DNA of 64,000 nucleotides from UBA1275 sp002323515 (GTDB lineage: Bacteria > Bacteroidota > Rhodothermia > Balneolales > Balneolaceae): positions 1 through 64,000 of the forward strand of contig CAXGAH010000011.1 in the NCBI GenBank assembly GCA_964007875.1, read 5' to 3'. Each line of letters begins with the position of its first letter. Position 1 is the stretch's first letter. The notes below the pieces were generated by a model. The model saw only the letters and a program-made list of their open reading frames with translations. It was not told the DNA's origin and ran no database searches. This document shows, one piece after another, positions 44,372 through 53,991 of this stretch. The position numbers and the translations under genes are program-made.

Positions 44372-46453
44372 TTAACTCGAGGCTATTCGATCTTCTAACG
44401 CTGCAAGTATAGATTGTGCTGCTTCGGTTATGGGTGTTCCTGGGCCAAAAATGGCAGTTACTCCGTCTGCTTTCAATTGAGCATAATCCTGTTCCGGTAT
44501 CACACCGCCTGCCACGATGATCATATCGTTGACACCTTGCTTCGTGAGTCCCTCGATTAGTGCTGGTATCAAGGCTTTATGTCCACCGGCTAAACTTGAT
44601 ATCCCTACTACATGCACATCATTTTCGATGGCCTGTTTTACTACTTCATCCGGCGTGGAGAAAAGACTTCCCATATCCATATCAAATCCTAAATCTGCAA
44701 ATGCGGTGGCAATGACTTTGCTTCCTCTATCATGTCCATCTTGTCCCATTTTAACAATAAGCATGCGAGGTTGGCGTCCGAGTGCCCGTGCTAATTTTCG
44801 TACTTGTTCTTTTAATTGCTCGAAAGCTGGATCTTTTTCATACACTTTGCTATATACTCCTTTTATTGTAGAATGATGTGCACTATGTCGCCCCCAAACG
44901 CGTTCTAGCGCTTCAGAAATTTCACCAACGGTAGCCTGTGCCCGTGTGGCTTCAATAGCGACGGATAAAATATTTTGCGTGGATGATTTTGCAGCTTCTA
45001 CGAGAGCGGCCAAACGTGTTTCTACAAGTTCATTATCCCTATTCTGTTTAAGAAGGGAGAGTTTTTTTTCTTGAGACTGCCGGACTTTTGAATGATCGAT
45101 GTCACGAACATCCATGGGTGTTTGATCAGGGCTCTTATATTTATTAACCCCCACAATAATTTCAATTCCTTTGTCTATGCGAGCTTGGCGTATGGCTGCG
45201 AAGGCTTCAATTTTCCTTTGTGGAAAGCCCTGTTCAATCGCTCTTGTCATTCCACCCATGGCCCTGATTTCTGTAATAAGTTCTTTGGCTTTGGTATATA
45301 AATCATGAGTGAGTGATTCCATGGCATAGGAGCCAGCAAAAGGGTCAATGATGTGAGTTACATCGGTTTCTTCTTGTAAAATAAGTTGGGTATTACGGGC
45401 AATCCGAGCAGCTGTTTCTGTAGGCAGGGAGAGCGCTTCGTCGTAACTATTGGTATGAAGGGATTGAGTCCCACCAAAAATAGCGGCGATAGCTTCGACC
45501 GTAGTTCGTACGATATTATTTAAGGGGTCTTGTGCTGTCAATGACCAACCAGATGTTTGGCAATGGGTGCGTAACATGGTGGATTTAGGATTTTTTGACT
45601 CAAATAAATCCTGCATTAGTTCCGCCCACAATTCTCTCGCAGCGCGTAGTTTGGCAATCTCTGTGAGCATATTCATTCCAATACCAAAAAAGAAGGAAAG
45701 CCGAGGAGCAAACTCATCTACATCAAGACCTCGATCAACAGCAGTTCCAACATATTCTAGCCCATTTGCAATAGTGAAAGCTAATTCTAGCACTTCATTC
45801 GCACCTGCTTCTTGCATATGGTAGCCTGAAATAGAGATTGAATTGAATTTAGGCATATATTGGCATGTATAGTCAATAATATCGGAGACTAAACGCATGG
45901 ACGGGGTAGGGGGATATATATATGTATTGCGAACCATGAATTCTTTTAAAATATCATTTTGTATGGTTCCACTGAGTTGATCTTGGGAAACGCCTTGTTC
46001 CTCAGCTGCTACAATATATGCCGCCATAATGGGGATAACAGCACCGTTCATTGTCATTGATACGGACATTTTATCCAGTGGAATCCCATTGAAGAGTTGT
46101 TTCATATCTTCCACTGAATCAATAGCTACACCAGCCTTTCCTACATCACCCACTACCCTTGGATGATCTGAATCATAGCCTCTATGTGTGGCTAAATCAA
46201 AGGCTACACTCAGGCCTTTTTGTCCATTTTCAAGTGCATTCCTGTAAAAAGCGTTGGACTCCTCAGCTGTTGAAAATCCTGCATACTGCCGAATAGTCCA
46301 CGGCCTACCGGTATACATGCTACTATATGGCCCCATACGATAAGGGAATTCGCCTGGATTTTGTGGTTTAATACGCCTTTTATTGAGGTCATCAGGCGTA
46401 TATAAAGCCTTTTTTTGGAGTTTTTCGGAGTCTTGGAAAGAAAATTCACTCAT
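44372..46453 (-). CDS. scpA: Methylmalonyl-CoA mutase, catalytic subunit
   Basis: 693 residues. It isomerises (R)-methylmalonyl-CoA to succinyl-CoA using adenosylcobalamin. The TIM barrel carries RPWTIRQYAGFSTAEESNAF, GLSVAFDLATHRGYDSDHPR and the CoA-binding QTSGWSLTAQDPLNN. The C-terminal B12 domain has the DxHxxG motif (GQDGHDRGSKVIATAF) and the GISSLAGGHK segment. It is a single-chain, homodimer-type enzyme with no small-subunit gene nearby. It is paired with meaB, with the epimerase gene at 2.6 kb. Confidence 0.96.
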   Translation of the reverse strand: MSEFSFQDSEKLQKKALYTPDDLNKRRIKPQNPGEFPYRMGPYSSMYTGRPWTIRQYAGFSTAEESNAFYRNALENGQKGLSVAFDLATHRGYDSDHPRVVGDVGKAGVAIDSVEDMKQLFNGIPLDKMSVSMTMNGAVIPIMAAYIVAAEEQGVSQDQLSGTIQNDILKEFMVRNTYIYPPTPSMRLVSDIIDYTCQYMPKFNSISISGYHMQEAGANEVLELAFTIANGLEYVGTAVDRGLDVDEFAPRLSFFFGIGMNMLTEIAKLRAARELWAELMQDLFESKNPKSTMLRTHCQTSGWSLTAQDPLNNIVRTTVEAIAAIFGGTQSLHTNSYDEALSLPTETAARIARNTQLILQEETDVTHIIDPFAGSYAMESLTHDLYTKAKELITEIRAMGGMTRAIEQGFPQRKIEAFAAIRQARIDKGIEIIVGVNKYKSPDQTPMDVRDIDHSKVRQSQEKKLSLLKQNRDNELVETRLAALVEAAKSSTQNILSVAIEATRAQATVGEISEALERVWGRHSAHHSTIKGVYSKVYEKDPAFEQLKEQVRKLARALGRQPRMLIVKMGQDGHDRGSKVIATAFADLGFDMDMGSLFSTPDEVVKQAIENDVHVVGISSLAGGHKALIPALIEGLTKQGVNDMIIVAGGVIPEQDYAQLKADGVTAIFGPGTPITEAAQSILAALEDRIASS

Positions 46454-46512
46454 CGAATACGTATTAAGAGGTTTTGATGGTTAGAATATGCAATAAACTA
46501 AGAAGTAGCCTT

Positions 46513-49500
46513 TTATGCCACATCTTCCATTCGAACTCCTACCAATCGACTAACACCGGTTTCAGGCATGGTGACACCATACATCATCTCTGCCTTACTC
46601 ATGGTTTTTTTATTGTGCGTAATAATGATGAACTGAGTGTCATTTGAAAACGCTTTAATCATTTTAGCAAATCGTTCGATATTTGCATCATCTAAAGGAG
46701 CATCAACCTCATCCAATACACAAAAAGGTGAGGGTTTTACCAAATAGATGGCAAATAGTAATGCGATGGCAGTGAGTGTTTTTTCCCCTCCTGAAAGTTG
46801 GGAGATACCTGAGGGTCGCTTACCCCTAGGTTGAGCTTTAATTTCAATACGAGCTTCTAGTGGATCTTCGGCATCTTGCTCTATAATCAAATCACAAAAG
46901 TCGTCAGCAAAGAATAATGTTTTGAACACACGCTGGAAATTATTTCGAACTTCTTCAAAGGTTAAGTTAAAGCGTTCTGTGGCCTTGATATTGATTTCAT
47001 CTATGGTTTCAAGAAGTTGAATTTCGGCTTTCGTTAAATCTTCAATTTGTTCTTCATAGAAGTTTAATCTTTTGCTTTCCTCTTCATATTCTTCAATTGC
47101 AAGCGGGTTAACTTCTCCCAGACTGTTCACTTTTTGTTTGAGCCAAGTAATTCGCTGTTTCACTTCCTCTGTACTTTTATCCTCGGGCAAAGGGTCACTT
47201 TCAAGTAATTTAATGAGTAGCCCATAACTTTCCCAAACATGGTCGCGAAGGCTTCCGCTTTGTAAATCCATTTTTTCCTTGGCCATGTGCAAATGATGAA
47301 CTAGTTCGATGTTTACTTCTTTTTGGCGTCGAATTTCTTTGAGCTGCTTCTCTATTTCGTTAATGCTCCCTCGAACTATTGCAGCAGTTTCTTGTGTGTT
47401 AGATAGAGCCTGATCGGCCTCTTCTTTTTGGATAGTCGATTGCGCTAGTTTTTCTTTCCAGCTAGTTACTTGTTCGGTGTTTAAACTGATATGCTCACTT
47501 GCCTTACCAATGCGTTCCTCACGATGCTCTATGCGTTGTTCAACCCCATTTATACTAATCTGAGCACGTTGGATTTCACGTTCATGATTCTCAATCTTAT
47601 TGGTAATATCCTGATGTTTAAGTTGGGCATCGTTATACCGGCTTTGTGCACCTGAACGCTGTTCTTCTAATGACTCTAATAAGCTTTTTTGCTGTTCAAG
47701 TTTATGGTTATAGCTTTCAATTTTTTGTTCGCTTTCTTTTTGGGAAGGTGCTATGTTAGCAAGTTCTTGTTGTGCATTTCCCTCATTGGATTGAAGAGAG
47801 TTTTTTCGGTTAACCCGATCGGTAATATTCTTTTGGTAGACTTGCACCTTTGAACTCATTGAGTGTTTTTGCTGCTCTAATGTGCGAATTTGTTGTTCGA
47901 GATCTTTCAGCGCTTTATTGAGTACGGGTAAATCAATCTGTGTGCTTTTGTTCTGAATCTGTTCTAGATAGTCGGTTAGCTTGTGTAGCTCTTTCTGAAT
48001 TTTTGCCTGTTGCTTTTTTAGTCGCTCAATTTTGGTTTTTAAGCTGACCCGCATACCAGTGTGGCTACTTTTACTTCCCGATGTGTAAAAAGAGTATCCA
48101 CTACGAACATCCCCTTGTAAACTTACCGAGCTCCATTCTTTGTTTAACTCTGTTTTATTCATGAGCTCGATGTCCTCAAATACAAGAACATTACCCAATA
48201 AGAGTTGCTTTAGGGCAGAGTACTTTGCTTTACAATCCACATGATGAAATAAGCTACCATTAGCAACATCATAGGTAGCGGCAAGCTGTTGTAGAGGAAT
48301 AAAAGTAGCCAAGCCTTTTTTGTGTTCCTTTAATAATTTAGCAGCCGCATGTGCTTCTTCCATTGTATCCACGACTAAATAATTTAGCATAGGACCAAGT
48401 GCTGACTCCAAAGCAACAGCATAAGTCTCATCAGTTGAAAAAACATCACTGACGGTCGTCATGCTTTTAAAATTAAATCGCTGCTCTTCTAATAGATATT
48501 GGACACTCGATGGAAAAGCTTCATTGGAAGCGGCTAAATCTTGAAGGAGCTGCGATTCTGACTCGGCTGATGCTAAATCACTGCTCAGGCTGCGAATCTG
48601 ATCCTTCGTCTCGTTCTGGGTATGAGCGAATTGTTCTTTTTTTGCACGAGCCTCTTCTAACGACTTTTCCTGTTGGCTTCGATCGCTGAACATTTTTTCT
48701 AGCTGTTCATCTACATTACTTTGTTGCTCAGTAATAGTAGCAATTTCACTATTCAAATTAGAAATCTCAGACTCAATATGTTCAAGATCACCTTCGGTAT
48801 TTTCGAGTTTGGACTCAATTTTAATTCGCTTGGCTTGAAGCTGAGTTAATTCATTTTTAGCTGCACTTATTTGAACTTCAAGCTCATATATTTCGTGGCG
48901 AATTTTGCTGTATTGCTGTTGGGTTTGGGTGTAAATGACTCTTGAATCTTCTAAGCTTTTCTCAGATCGTCCTTGTTCTGTAGCAAATTCCTCTAGTTTT
49001 TCCTGACTGTGTGTTCGAACTTGCTGTAACTCTGCTAAATCCTTATTACCCTGTTCGATATCCCTTTTATATTCACTTAGAACTTTTTCTTCGCTTTCAA
49101 TTTTTTGCTGGGCAATACGGATTTGGGTGGTAGCTTCTTGAACAGCTTCTGCTAGGGATTGTACTCTGCGTTGAGCTTCGGACTGTGCTCGTTCTTTTTC
49201 CACGAGGGCTTTCCGAGTCTGCTCATCTTCAGCTTCAAGTGTATTCAGTTTTTGCTGGAGCTGTGTTTTTTCAAGCTCTGCGGAGTTTACGCGTTCAATT
49301 AATGGATTTAGTTCTTGTTGAATCCTCTCGTACTCATGCATGGAGAGCGCTTTATCAAGTTTTTCTAGTTCTTCTTTATATCCTTTTGCCTTGATCGCTT
49401 TCTCTGCTTGGATTCCTAAGCTTCGTGTTTTCTTGCGTAATTCAATCAATAAATCATCGATGCGCTGAAGATCTTTACTTGTTTCCTCAAGCTTTCTGAG

Positions 49501-50031
49501 GCTTCTTTTTCGCTGATCCTTATACCTCGTGACACCGGCAGCCTCTTCAAAAAGTTTCCGCCGATCGTTGTTTTTATCATTTAAAATTTCCTCTACCATC
49601 TTAAGCTCAATCACCGAATACGCATCCGAACCCATGCCGGTATCCATGAACAATTCCATGATGTCTTTTAATCGGCATGAAGTACCATTTATAAGGTATT
49701 CTGAATCTCCAGATCGGTATAAACGCCGAGTGATGGTGAGCTCTGAATATTCAATGGGTAAAATACCTTTATCATTTATAAAAGTTAGAGACACCTCAGC
49801 TAGCCCAAGAGCTTTTTTCTTGGCTGTACCATTAAAAATCACATTACTCATTGCCGAAGATCGCAACAACGAAGGTCGCTGTTCTCCTAGTACCCACCGT
49901 AAGGCATCTACAATGTTAGATTTACCGCACCCATTTGGTCCGACAATGGAAGTAATTCCACTATCAAAGCTCACTTTTGTTTTATGAGCAAAACTTTTAA
50001 ATCCTTGTAATTCTAGTTCAGATATGTACAA
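46513..50031 (-). CDS. smc: Chromosome segregation protein SMC
   Basis: 1172 residues in the classical order. N-terminal ATPase with IVGPNGCGKSNIVDALRWVL (Walker A near residue 32). Long coiled coil. Hinge at about 505-650 (FPSSVQYLLEEQRFNF ... YSALKQLLLGNVLVFEDIEL). Second coiled coil. C-terminal ATPase with ABC signature QLSGGEKTLTAIALLFAIY and Walker B FCVLDEVDAPLDDANIERF. It organises and segregates the nucleoid with ScpA/ScpB (kleisin genes, not present here). The two ends and the hinge look complete. Confidence 0.97.
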   Translation of the reverse strand: MYISELELQGFKSFAHKTKVSFDSGITSIVGPNGCGKSNIVDALRWVLGEQRPSLLRSSAMSNVIFNGTAKKKALGLAEVSLTFINDKGILPIEYSELTITRRLYRSGDSEYLINGTSCRLKDIMELFMDTGMGSDAYSVIELKMVEEILNDKNNDRRKLFEEAAGVTRYKDQRKRSLRKLEETSKDLQRIDDLLIELRKKTRSLGIQAEKAIKAKGYKEELEKLDKALSMHEYERIQQELNPLIERVNSAELEKTQLQQKLNTLEAEDEQTRKALVEKERAQSEAQRRVQSLAEAVQEATTQIRIAQQKIESEEKVLSEYKRDIEQGNKDLAELQQVRTHSQEKLEEFATEQGRSEKSLEDSRVIYTQTQQQYSKIRHEIYELEVQISAAKNELTQLQAKRIKIESKLENTEGDLEHIESEISNLNSEIATITEQQSNVDEQLEKMFSDRSQQEKSLEEARAKKEQFAHTQNETKDQIRSLSSDLASAESESQLLQDLAASNEAFPSSVQYLLEEQRFNFKSMTTVSDVFSTDETYAVALESALGPMLNYLVVDTMEEAHAAAKLLKEHKKGLATFIPLQQLAATYDVANGSLFHHVDCKAKYSALKQLLLGNVLVFEDIELMNKTELNKEWSSVSLQGDVRSGYSFYTSGSKSSHTGMRVSLKTKIERLKKQQAKIQKELHKLTDYLEQIQNKSTQIDLPVLNKALKDLEQQIRTLEQQKHSMSSKVQVYQKNITDRVNRKNSLQSNEGNAQQELANIAPSQKESEQKIESYNHKLEQQKSLLESLEEQRSGAQSRYNDAQLKHQDITNKIENHEREIQRAQISINGVEQRIEHREERIGKASEHISLNTEQVTSWKEKLAQSTIQKEEADQALSNTQETAAIVRGSINEIEKQLKEIRRQKEVNIELVHHLHMAKEKMDLQSGSLRDHVWESYGLLIKLLESDPLPEDKSTEEVKQRITWLKQKVNSLGEVNPLAIEEYEEESKRLNFYEEQIEDLTKAEIQLLETIDEINIKATERFNLTFEEVRNNFQRVFKTLFFADDFCDLIIEQDAEDPLEARIEIKAQPRGKRPSGISQLSGGEKTLTAIALLFAIYLVKPSPFCVLDEVDAPLDDANIERFAKMIKAFSNDTQFIIITHNKKTMSKAEMMYGVTMPETGVSRLVGVRMEDVA

Positions 50032-50076
50032 CGTTTACGGGGCTTAGGCTCTTGGCTTACTTGGAAGCCAAGAAAT

Positions 50077-50646
50077 TTAGACGGTCATTATTTCCGATTC
50101 TTTTAGCTGCAATAGTTGATCTACATTGCTAGTGTGCCCATCGGTCACTTTTTGAACTTCCGCTTCTGCCTCAAATTTAGAATCTTCGGGCAATGAATGG
50201 AACTCGACAGCTTTTTTCACCGCATCATTGGCATCTCGACGTGCATAACGAATGCTAATTCGTGCTTGTTCAGATTTATCCTTAGCCACTTTTACTAATT
50301 CTTTGCGTCGCTCCTCGGTTAAAATAGGTAGAGGTATACGAATCAAATCACCATCATTCATTGGGTTGAGTCCCAAACCTGAGGACATAATCCCTTTTTC
50401 TATATCTGTTATAATACTTTTATCATAGGGCTGTACTAAAAGTAATCGTGGTTCAGGGGCTGAAATATTCGCCAATTGCTGAAGGGGGGTTTGGGCACCA
50501 TAGTATTCTACATGAATACCTTGGATTAATGTGGGGTTTGCCTTACCGGCTCGAATATGCGAAAATTCTTTTTTTAAATATTGAACCGCATCGTCCATTT
50601 TCATTTCTGCTTCATCTACTATTTCTTGCAGTTCGTCCGCAATCAT
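50077..50646 (-). CDS. frr: Ribosome recycling factor
   Basis: 189 residues. It splits post-termination ribosomes with EF-G. The family start EAEMKMDDAVQYLKKEFSHI followed by RAGKANPTLI and the C-terminal RKELVKVAKDKSEQARISIR are conserved. A GGAG ribosome site lies upstream. It follows pyrH with a 147-bp gap in which I see no feature. The tsf-pyrH-frr order is standard. Confidence 0.97.
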   Translation of the reverse strand: MIADELQEIVDEAEMKMDDAVQYLKKEFSHIRAGKANPTLIQGIHVEYYGAQTPLQQLANISAPEPRLLLVQPYDKSIITDIEKGIMSSGLGLNPMNDGDLIRIPLPILTEERRKELVKVAKDKSEQARISIRYARRDANDAVKKAVEFHSLPEDSKFEAEAEVQKVTDGHTSNVDQLLQLKESEIMTV

Positions 50647-50793
50647 AATGTTCTCCTACCAAGTTTTTGTTCAACTGAGTTATTATGGTATCGCCTTCCT
50701 AACATATCTCCCTACGGGTTGATGTATGCCATATACCACCTTCGAAAATACTAAATGTGTGGTATAAATCTTAATAATTTGTGGGACAGTTTA

Positions 50794-51510
50794 TTACCAA
50801 ATCACCGTGGTACCATCATTACTGCCTTCGCAGACAATCTTCTTAAGTGTACCCTCTTTATTCATATTAAAGACGATAATGGGGGTTTCGTTTTCACGGC
50901 ATAGAGTAAATGCCGTGAGGTCCATTACGGATAAGCGTCTTTTTAGGACTTCATCGCCAGTAATAGTATTAAATTTAATAGCATCGGGAGTAGTTTCTGG
51001 GTCTGCGTTGTAAATTCCATCAACCCGAGTACCTTTGAGTATTACATCGGCCTCTACCTCAATAGCTCGAAGGGCTCCAGCGGTATCGGTGGTAAAATAG
51101 GGGTTACCGGTTCCGGCACCAAAGATGATGACTCGTCCTTTTTCGAGATGTCTGACAGCTCTTCGGCGTATAAATGGCTCAGCAATAGCTTCCATTCGAA
51201 TAGCACTCATTAGTCTAGTCATTATCCCACTACGTTCCAGCGCATCTTGGAGTGCCATCGCATTAATCATCGTTGCTAACATTCCCATATAATCACCTTG
51301 AACACGATCCATGCCTTCGGTAGCTCCTTTCACTCCGCGAAATATGTTCCCTCCACCAATTACAATACAGATTTCTATGCCTTGCTCATGGATAGATTTG
51401 ATTTCTTTGGCGTACTGATGAAGAATTTTCCCATCGATACCATGTCCCTGTTCTCCCAGCAAAGCTTCGCCACTGAGCTTCAAAAGTATGCGTTTGTATG
51501 TATTTGCCAC
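50794..51510 (-). CDS. pyrH: UMP kinase
   Basis: 238 residues from GTG 51510 (VANTYKRILLKLSGEALLGE). The frame is open to an ATG at 51555, but that stretch is the tsf terminator hairpin, so the GTG is the better start. It phosphorylates UMP in pyrimidine synthesis. Motifs: ICIVIGGGNIFRG, MATMINAMALQDALE and GTGNPYFTTDTAGALRAIEV. The UMP- and ATP-binding segments look intact. Confidence 0.95.
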   Translation of the reverse strand: MANTYKRILLKLSGEALLGEQGHGIDGKILHQYAKEIKSIHEQGIEICIVIGGGNIFRGVKGATEGMDRVQGDYMGMLATMINAMALQDALERSGIMTRLMSAIRMEAIAEPFIRRRAVRHLEKGRVIIFGAGTGNPYFTTDTAGALRAIEVEADVILKGTRVDGIYNADPETTPDAIKFNTITGDEVLKRRLSVMDLTAFTLCRENETPIIVFNMNKEGTLKKIVCEGSNDGTTVIW

Positions 51511-51529
51511 GCTATTTGGATTTATAGGA

Positions 51530-51563
51530 TAAAAAAAAGCTGACTTGAAAATCAAGTCAGCTT
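51530..51563 (-). terminator. Rho-independent terminator after tsf
   Basis: A 12-bp perfect stem (AAGCTGACTTGA/TCAAGTCAGCTT, 51537-51563) with a 3-base loop is followed on the minus strand by a T run. It lies 19 bp beyond the tsf stop and fixes pyrH as a separately started unit beginning at GTG 51510. Confidence 0.92.
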
Positions 51564-51581
51564 AATGTACTGAAATTTTAA

Positions 51582-52415
51582 TTAAGCGTCTTCGCCTAAT
51601 TGAATTCGATGGAAGGATACAACAAGAGGTGCGTTGTTATCCTGTAAATATTTTTTAACAGACAAGCTATTATCCTTCACAAATTTTTGATTCAGAAGAA
51701 CTAGCTCTTCATAAAAGCGTCGTAGCTTACCTTTTGCAGCTTTTTCCGCTATTTCTTCTGGTTTACCTTCATTGATAAGAAGTTCTTTGGCTATTTCCAA
51801 TTCTTTCTCTACAACAGAGGCGTCAACTTCAGCTTCAGTGACGGCAATTGGCTTCATAGCTGCTACTTGCATCGCAATATCTTTGCCGATTTCTGGGTCG
51901 ATAGAAGGTCCGTCGAATTCGACAAGTACGCCCAATTGATTACCTGGGTGAATGTAACTAACCATGGCGCCATCGGTGGTTGTAAGTATGGTCGTACTGA
52001 TTTGGATTTTTTCTCCAATTTTACCCGTCATGTCTTGAAGATGATCGGCTATACTACGGCCGTCAATTTTAATAGCTAATAATGCCTCAACAGACCCTGT
52101 GTCGTTGTCATAAGCTGCATTTAAGAAGGTATCAGCTTGTGCTTGAAAATCTTCGTTACGAGCTACAAAATCGGTTTCACAGTTAATCTCAATGGCCACT
52201 GCTTTTTTGGCGTCTTCACTAATTCGTGTGAGAATTAACCCTTCTTTGGCTTCACGATCGGCTCGCTTGTGAGCTACCTTTTGGCCTTTTTTTCTAAGAA
52301 TCTCAACAGCACTGTCAAAATCACCCTCGGCTTCTGCCAAGGCTTTTTTACAGTCCATCATGCCTGCTCCGGTCATGTCTCTTAGCTTCTTTACATCTGT
52401 GGCAGAAATGCTCAT
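51582..52415 (-). CDS. tsf: Elongation factor Ts
   Basis: 277 residues. It is the nucleotide-exchange factor for EF-Tu. The N-terminal UBA-like region includes VKKLRDMTGAGMMDCKKALA and the core contains AVAIEINCETDFVARNEDF, both diagnostic. It follows rpsB with a 44-bp gap, the usual pairing, and ends at a strong terminator. Confidence 0.97.
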   Translation of the reverse strand: MSISATDVKKLRDMTGAGMMDCKKALAEAEGDFDSAVEILRKKGQKVAHKRADREAKEGLILTRISEDAKKAVAIEINCETDFVARNEDFQAQADTFLNAAYDNDTGSVEALLAIKIDGRSIADHLQDMTGKIGEKIQISTTILTTTDGAMVSYIHPGNQLGVLVEFDGPSIDPEIGKDIAMQVAAMKPIAVTEAEVDASVVEKELEIAKELLINEGKPEEIAEKAAKGKLRRFYEELVLLNQKFVKDNSLSVKKYLQDNNAPLVVSFHRIQLGEDA

Positions 52416-52459
52416 TTGTATGTCTCCAAGATTGAAAGTTTGGTGATTAAATTGGTGAA

Positions 52460-53392
52460 TTACGCTTTTTCTTCTGAAGCGCTGTCTTCGGTAGTCGCTT
52501 TATCTGAGGTATCTTCATTTGTAGAGATAGTTGCGTCTTCTGCCTTCTCAGAAGGTGCGTCTTGAGGTTCTAAGGTCTCAAGATTGCTGGTATCTTTTTT
52601 CTTGCGGCGAGAACGCAATTTGGTTTTAGGTTCTAGATCCTCATTAGAATCTTCTTTGGCATCCATGGCTAGTTCTTCCATATATGCTTCTTCTTCATAT
52701 GCTTCACGTTCAGCCGATCCTTCGATAATGGCGTCGGCTACCTGTGAGGTTACTAGCTGAATAGTTCGTGCAGAATCGTCATTACACGGAACAATGTAAT
52801 CAGGAACATCAGGATCACTGTTAGTATCTACCATGGCAATAATAGGAATGTGCAGTTTAATGGCTTCACTTACTGCTAAATGTTCTTTCTGAATATCTAC
52901 GACAAAAATAGCACCTGGTAGGCGGTTCATGTTGGCAATACCACCGAGTGTATTTTCAAGTTTTTCTTGCTCACGAGAAAGCATAAGTCGCTCTTTTTTG
53001 GTGAGCTCGTCAAATGTACCATCTGTTTTCATACGCTCGATTTCTTCCATACGAGAAATACTTTTTCTAACGGTAGTAAAATTGGTTAACATACCGCCTA
53101 ACCAACGGTGTGTTACATAAGGCATTCCAGATCTAACCGCTTCATTACGAATTATTTCGGTCGACTGTTTTTTAGTACCTACAAATAAAATAGTTTTTCC
53201 AGCACGTGATAAATTCTGGATTTCGTCGATGGCTTCTTGAAGATAATTTTGTGTCTTCTTTAAATCGATGATATGGATCCCGTTGCGTTGCATAAAGATG
53301 AATTCTTTCATCTTGGGGTTCCATCGACGGGTTAAGTGACCAAAGTGGGCACCTGATTGAAGTAGTTCCTGAATGGAGGCTGCTTTAGGCAT
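52460..53392 (-). CDS. rpsB: Ribosomal protein uS2 with long acidic C-terminal tail
   Basis: 310 residues. The first 230 form normal S2 (GAHFGHLTRRWNPKMKEFIF, GTKKQSTEIIRNEA, HRWLGGMLTNF, IVDTNSDPD-type VDTNSDPDVPDYIVPCNDD). Residues about 238-310 are an added tail rich in Glu, Asp, Ser and Thr with one basic patch (KLRSRRKKKD), low in complexity. Such tails occur in some Bacteroidota S2 proteins, and their role is unknown. A 206-base leader precedes the gene. Confidence 0.96.
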   Translation of the reverse strand: MPKAASIQELLQSGAHFGHLTRRWNPKMKEFIFMQRNGIHIIDLKKTQNYLQEAIDEIQNLSRAGKTILFVGTKKQSTEIIRNEAVRSGMPYVTHRWLGGMLTNFTTVRKSISRMEEIERMKTDGTFDELTKKERLMLSREQEKLENTLGGIANMNRLPGAIFVVDIQKEHLAVSEAIKLHIPIIAMVDTNSDPDVPDYIVPCNDDSARTIQLVTSQVADAIIEGSAEREAYEEEAYMEELAMDAKEDSNEDLEPKTKLRSRRKKKDTSNLETLEPQDAPSEKAEDATISTNEDTSDKATTEDSASEEKA

Positions 53393-53598
53393 GATATATT
53401 GTATTAGGTTATTCCTCTGTGTGGATCAACTCTTTAAACCTATTAGCAGAGTTAAATTGTTGAATAAACAACTCTATCTGTTAACACCTAGTTAAAGATC
53501 ACCACACATGTGTTTTTGTGTGTTGAGCTGAGCTCTAATCGCAAAAATCAACCAGTAGAATATAGAATTTGTACAGGCTAATTAATGTTATGTTCTGG
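53393..53598 (-). promoter_or_regulatory. rpsB upstream region with possible leader hairpins
   Basis: 206 bases lie between the rpsI stop and the rpsB start. On the minus strand they contain CACACA...TGTGTG and, closer to the gene, a longer hairpin AGAGTTG ... CAAC ... AACTCT. The spacing would suit a promoter and a structured 5' leader for S2 autoregulation. No defined leader family is recognised. Confidence 0.3.
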
Positions 53599-53985
53599 TT
53601 ATCGTTTACTGAATTGGAAACGTTTACGCGCCTTTGGTTGTCCGTATTTCTTACGCTCAACCATGCGACTGTCGCGTGTTAGAAGCCCATGCTCTTTTAG
53701 ACGTGAGTGCATGCCTTCTTGTTCCCCATCGATGGCACGTGCAAGTGCATGCTGTATAGCGCCAGCTTGTCCTGCCTTTCCCCCACCTCGTACGGTAACT
53801 TTGATGTCGAATTGTCCATCCATTTCAGTAATGTGCATCGGTGAAAGAGCAATATTACGCATAGCTTTTACCGGTAGATATTCTTCGATGGGTACGTTGT
53901 TAACGATAAATACACCTGTTCCTGGCTTAACGTATAAGCGAGCAGTAGAGGTTTTTCTTCGTCCTAGATAATTTGCTTGGGCCAT
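53599..53985 (-). CDS. rpsI: Ribosomal protein uS9
   Basis: 128 residues, normal length. The pattern NYLGRRKTSTARLYVKPGTG at the start, TVRGGGKAGQAGAIQHALAR in the middle and KKYGQPKARKRFQFSKR at the C-terminus is conserved. The basic C-terminal tail reaches the P-site tRNA. It begins 6 bases after rplM, with which it is always paired. Confidence 0.98.
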   Translation of the reverse strand: MAQANYLGRRKTSTARLYVKPGTGVFIVNNVPIEEYLPVKAMRNIALSPMHITEMDGQFDIKVTVRGGGKAGQAGAIQHALARAIDGEQEGMHSRLKEHGLLTRDSRMVERKKYGQPKARKRFQFSKR

Positions 53986-53991
53986 GATAGT

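Noticed and set aside
51511..51555. N-terminal extension of pyrH to ATG 51555
   Set aside because: These codons lie in the tsf terminator hairpin; the family start is at the GTG.
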